Assembly: GCA_026786325.1 (NCBI GenBank)
Contig: JAJAYH010000349.1
Span: 1-6,008 of the forward strand
From: Alkalinema sp. CAN_BIN05
GTDB taxonomy: Bacteria; Cyanobacteriota; Cyanobacteriia; Leptolyngbyales; Leptolyngbyaceae
DNA: 6,008 bases
Direction of reading: 5' to 3'
This document shows positions 5,507-6,008 of the stretch, piece by piece. The notes beneath the pieces were generated by a model. The model was given only the letters and a program-made list of their open reading frames with translations, was not told the origin of the DNA and made no database searches. A program made the translations under genes and the position numbers. How positions within the stretch are numbered: the first letter of the stretch is position 1; the number at the start of each line of letters is the position of its first letter.

Positions 5507-5756
5507 TCAATTAATCGCTAATATTTTATTAATTCATCAGAATCCTAACTTTAATTGCTCAATCATCACTCACATCACAGGGCCGTACTATGATTTAAAC
5601 GAGATGAATTGAATTTCGTAACTATTGGAAAAAGTTTATGATAGTCGTTGATTCGCCATCCATCGCTACCATTGAGAATCATCCATTCGACTGTAATGAA
5701 GTGACACCAGGATTTATATTGAGTATGACTCGAATTTGGTAAATAGGATTTCAACC

Positions 5757-6008
5757 ATGTCCCTGAGGCTCACCAAACAACTCGCATCTCCCCTCACGAT
5801 CGGCCATGGAGAAAAGGCCGTCACACTTCATAGTCGGGTTTTACAGTCACCCTTATCAGGTGTAACAGATCTAGTATTTCGGCGGTTGGTACGGCAATAT
5901 GCGCCAGAATCGATGATGTATACAGAAATGGTGCAGGCTGCGAGTTTACAGCATTTAAAAGAAACACCGATCATTATGGATATTGACCCAGATGAACAGC
6001 CCATTAGC
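5757..6008 (+). CDS. dusB: tRNA-dihydrouridine synthase, N-terminal part (3' end outside window)
   Basis: The first 84 residues of an FMN-dependent enzyme that reduces specific uridines to dihydrouridine in tRNA. The frame is open to the window edge. After a variable N-terminus (1-27), the TIM-barrel start appears as SRVLQSPLSGVTDLVFRRLV (26-45), the Dus signature that contacts FMN. It is followed by YAPESMMYTEMVQA (48-61) and the next conserved stretch DPDEQPIS (77-84), where relatives continue into the next barrel strand. The wording is closest to the cyanobacterial DusB/NifR3-like group; assignment to DusB and not another Dus paralogue is less sure. The ATG at 5757 is supported by AGGA at 5745-5748, eight bases upstream. 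It is divergent from narB and probably unrelated to it in function. Confidence 0.9.
   Translation, partial: MSLRLTKQLASPLTIGHGEKAVTLHSRVLQSPLSGVTDLVFRRLVRQYAPESMMYTEMVQAASLQHLKETPIIMDIDPDEQPIS

Larger units (their letters stand above)
5289..5756. other. Divergent intergenic region between narB and dus
   Basis: 468 bp between two divergent starts, longer than two simple promoters need. It is AT-rich, lacks CGATCG and has no supported gene. It holds the tentative narB promoter (5329-5361), three palindromic sites (5370-5388, 5479-5490, 5497-5506) and an AT-rich inverted repeat AATTAAT/ATTAATT (5509-5534, 12-base spacer). Upstream of dus a TATATT (5715-5720) could be a -10 box, without a convincing -35. 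The size leaves room for a small RNA, but no terminator hairpin was found to support one. Confidence 0.6.

Overview
The window looks like chromosomal DNA of a cyanobacterium. The evidence is a ferredoxin-type assimilatory nitrate reductase (NarB), a Dus protein that resembles cyanobacterial ones, and many CGATCG cores of the HIP1 repeat (GCGATCGC; one complete octamer at 4951-4958). Genus and species cannot be read from the sequence.

Layout. 1-267 (+) is the 3' end of a sensor histidine kinase gene. 425-903 (-) is a compact two-gene toxin-antitoxin module, a RelE/ParE-type toxin and its antitoxin, with overlapping stop and start codons. Two direct copies of a ~45-bp promoter-like repeat (302-351 and 953-995) flank it. 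A short + strand reading frame starting at 1027 runs straight into an insertion sequence (1054-2553). This element has 19-bp perfect terminal inverted repeats and one intact DDE transposase of IS4 type (YREK motif) on the - strand. About 500 bp without convincing genes follows (2554-3053), centred on a long imperfect palindrome (2669-2824).

narB (3054-5288, -) is complete, with all four [4Fe-4S] cysteines, the catalytic lysine and the molybdenum-ligand cysteine. It stands alone here, without nirA or nitrate transport genes beside it. A 468-bp intergenic region (5289-5756) separates it from a divergent tRNA-dihydrouridine synthase gene that runs off the right edge (5757-6008, +). That region holds a weak NtcA-like site for narB and three palindromes, two of which share a TAACATT half-site.

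How the parts relate. The kinase, narB and dus look like ordinary host genes. The middle (about 300-3040) is accessory: a toxin-antitoxin cassette between repeats, an insertion sequence, and a structured non-coding stretch. CGATCG is frequent on both sides but absent from 959-3038, so foreign or recently acquired DNA may extend beyond the insertion sequence up to just short of narB. I found no clearly new multi-gene system. The least explained items are the long palindrome, the repeat pair around the toxin-antitoxin module, and the palindromes upstream of narB.
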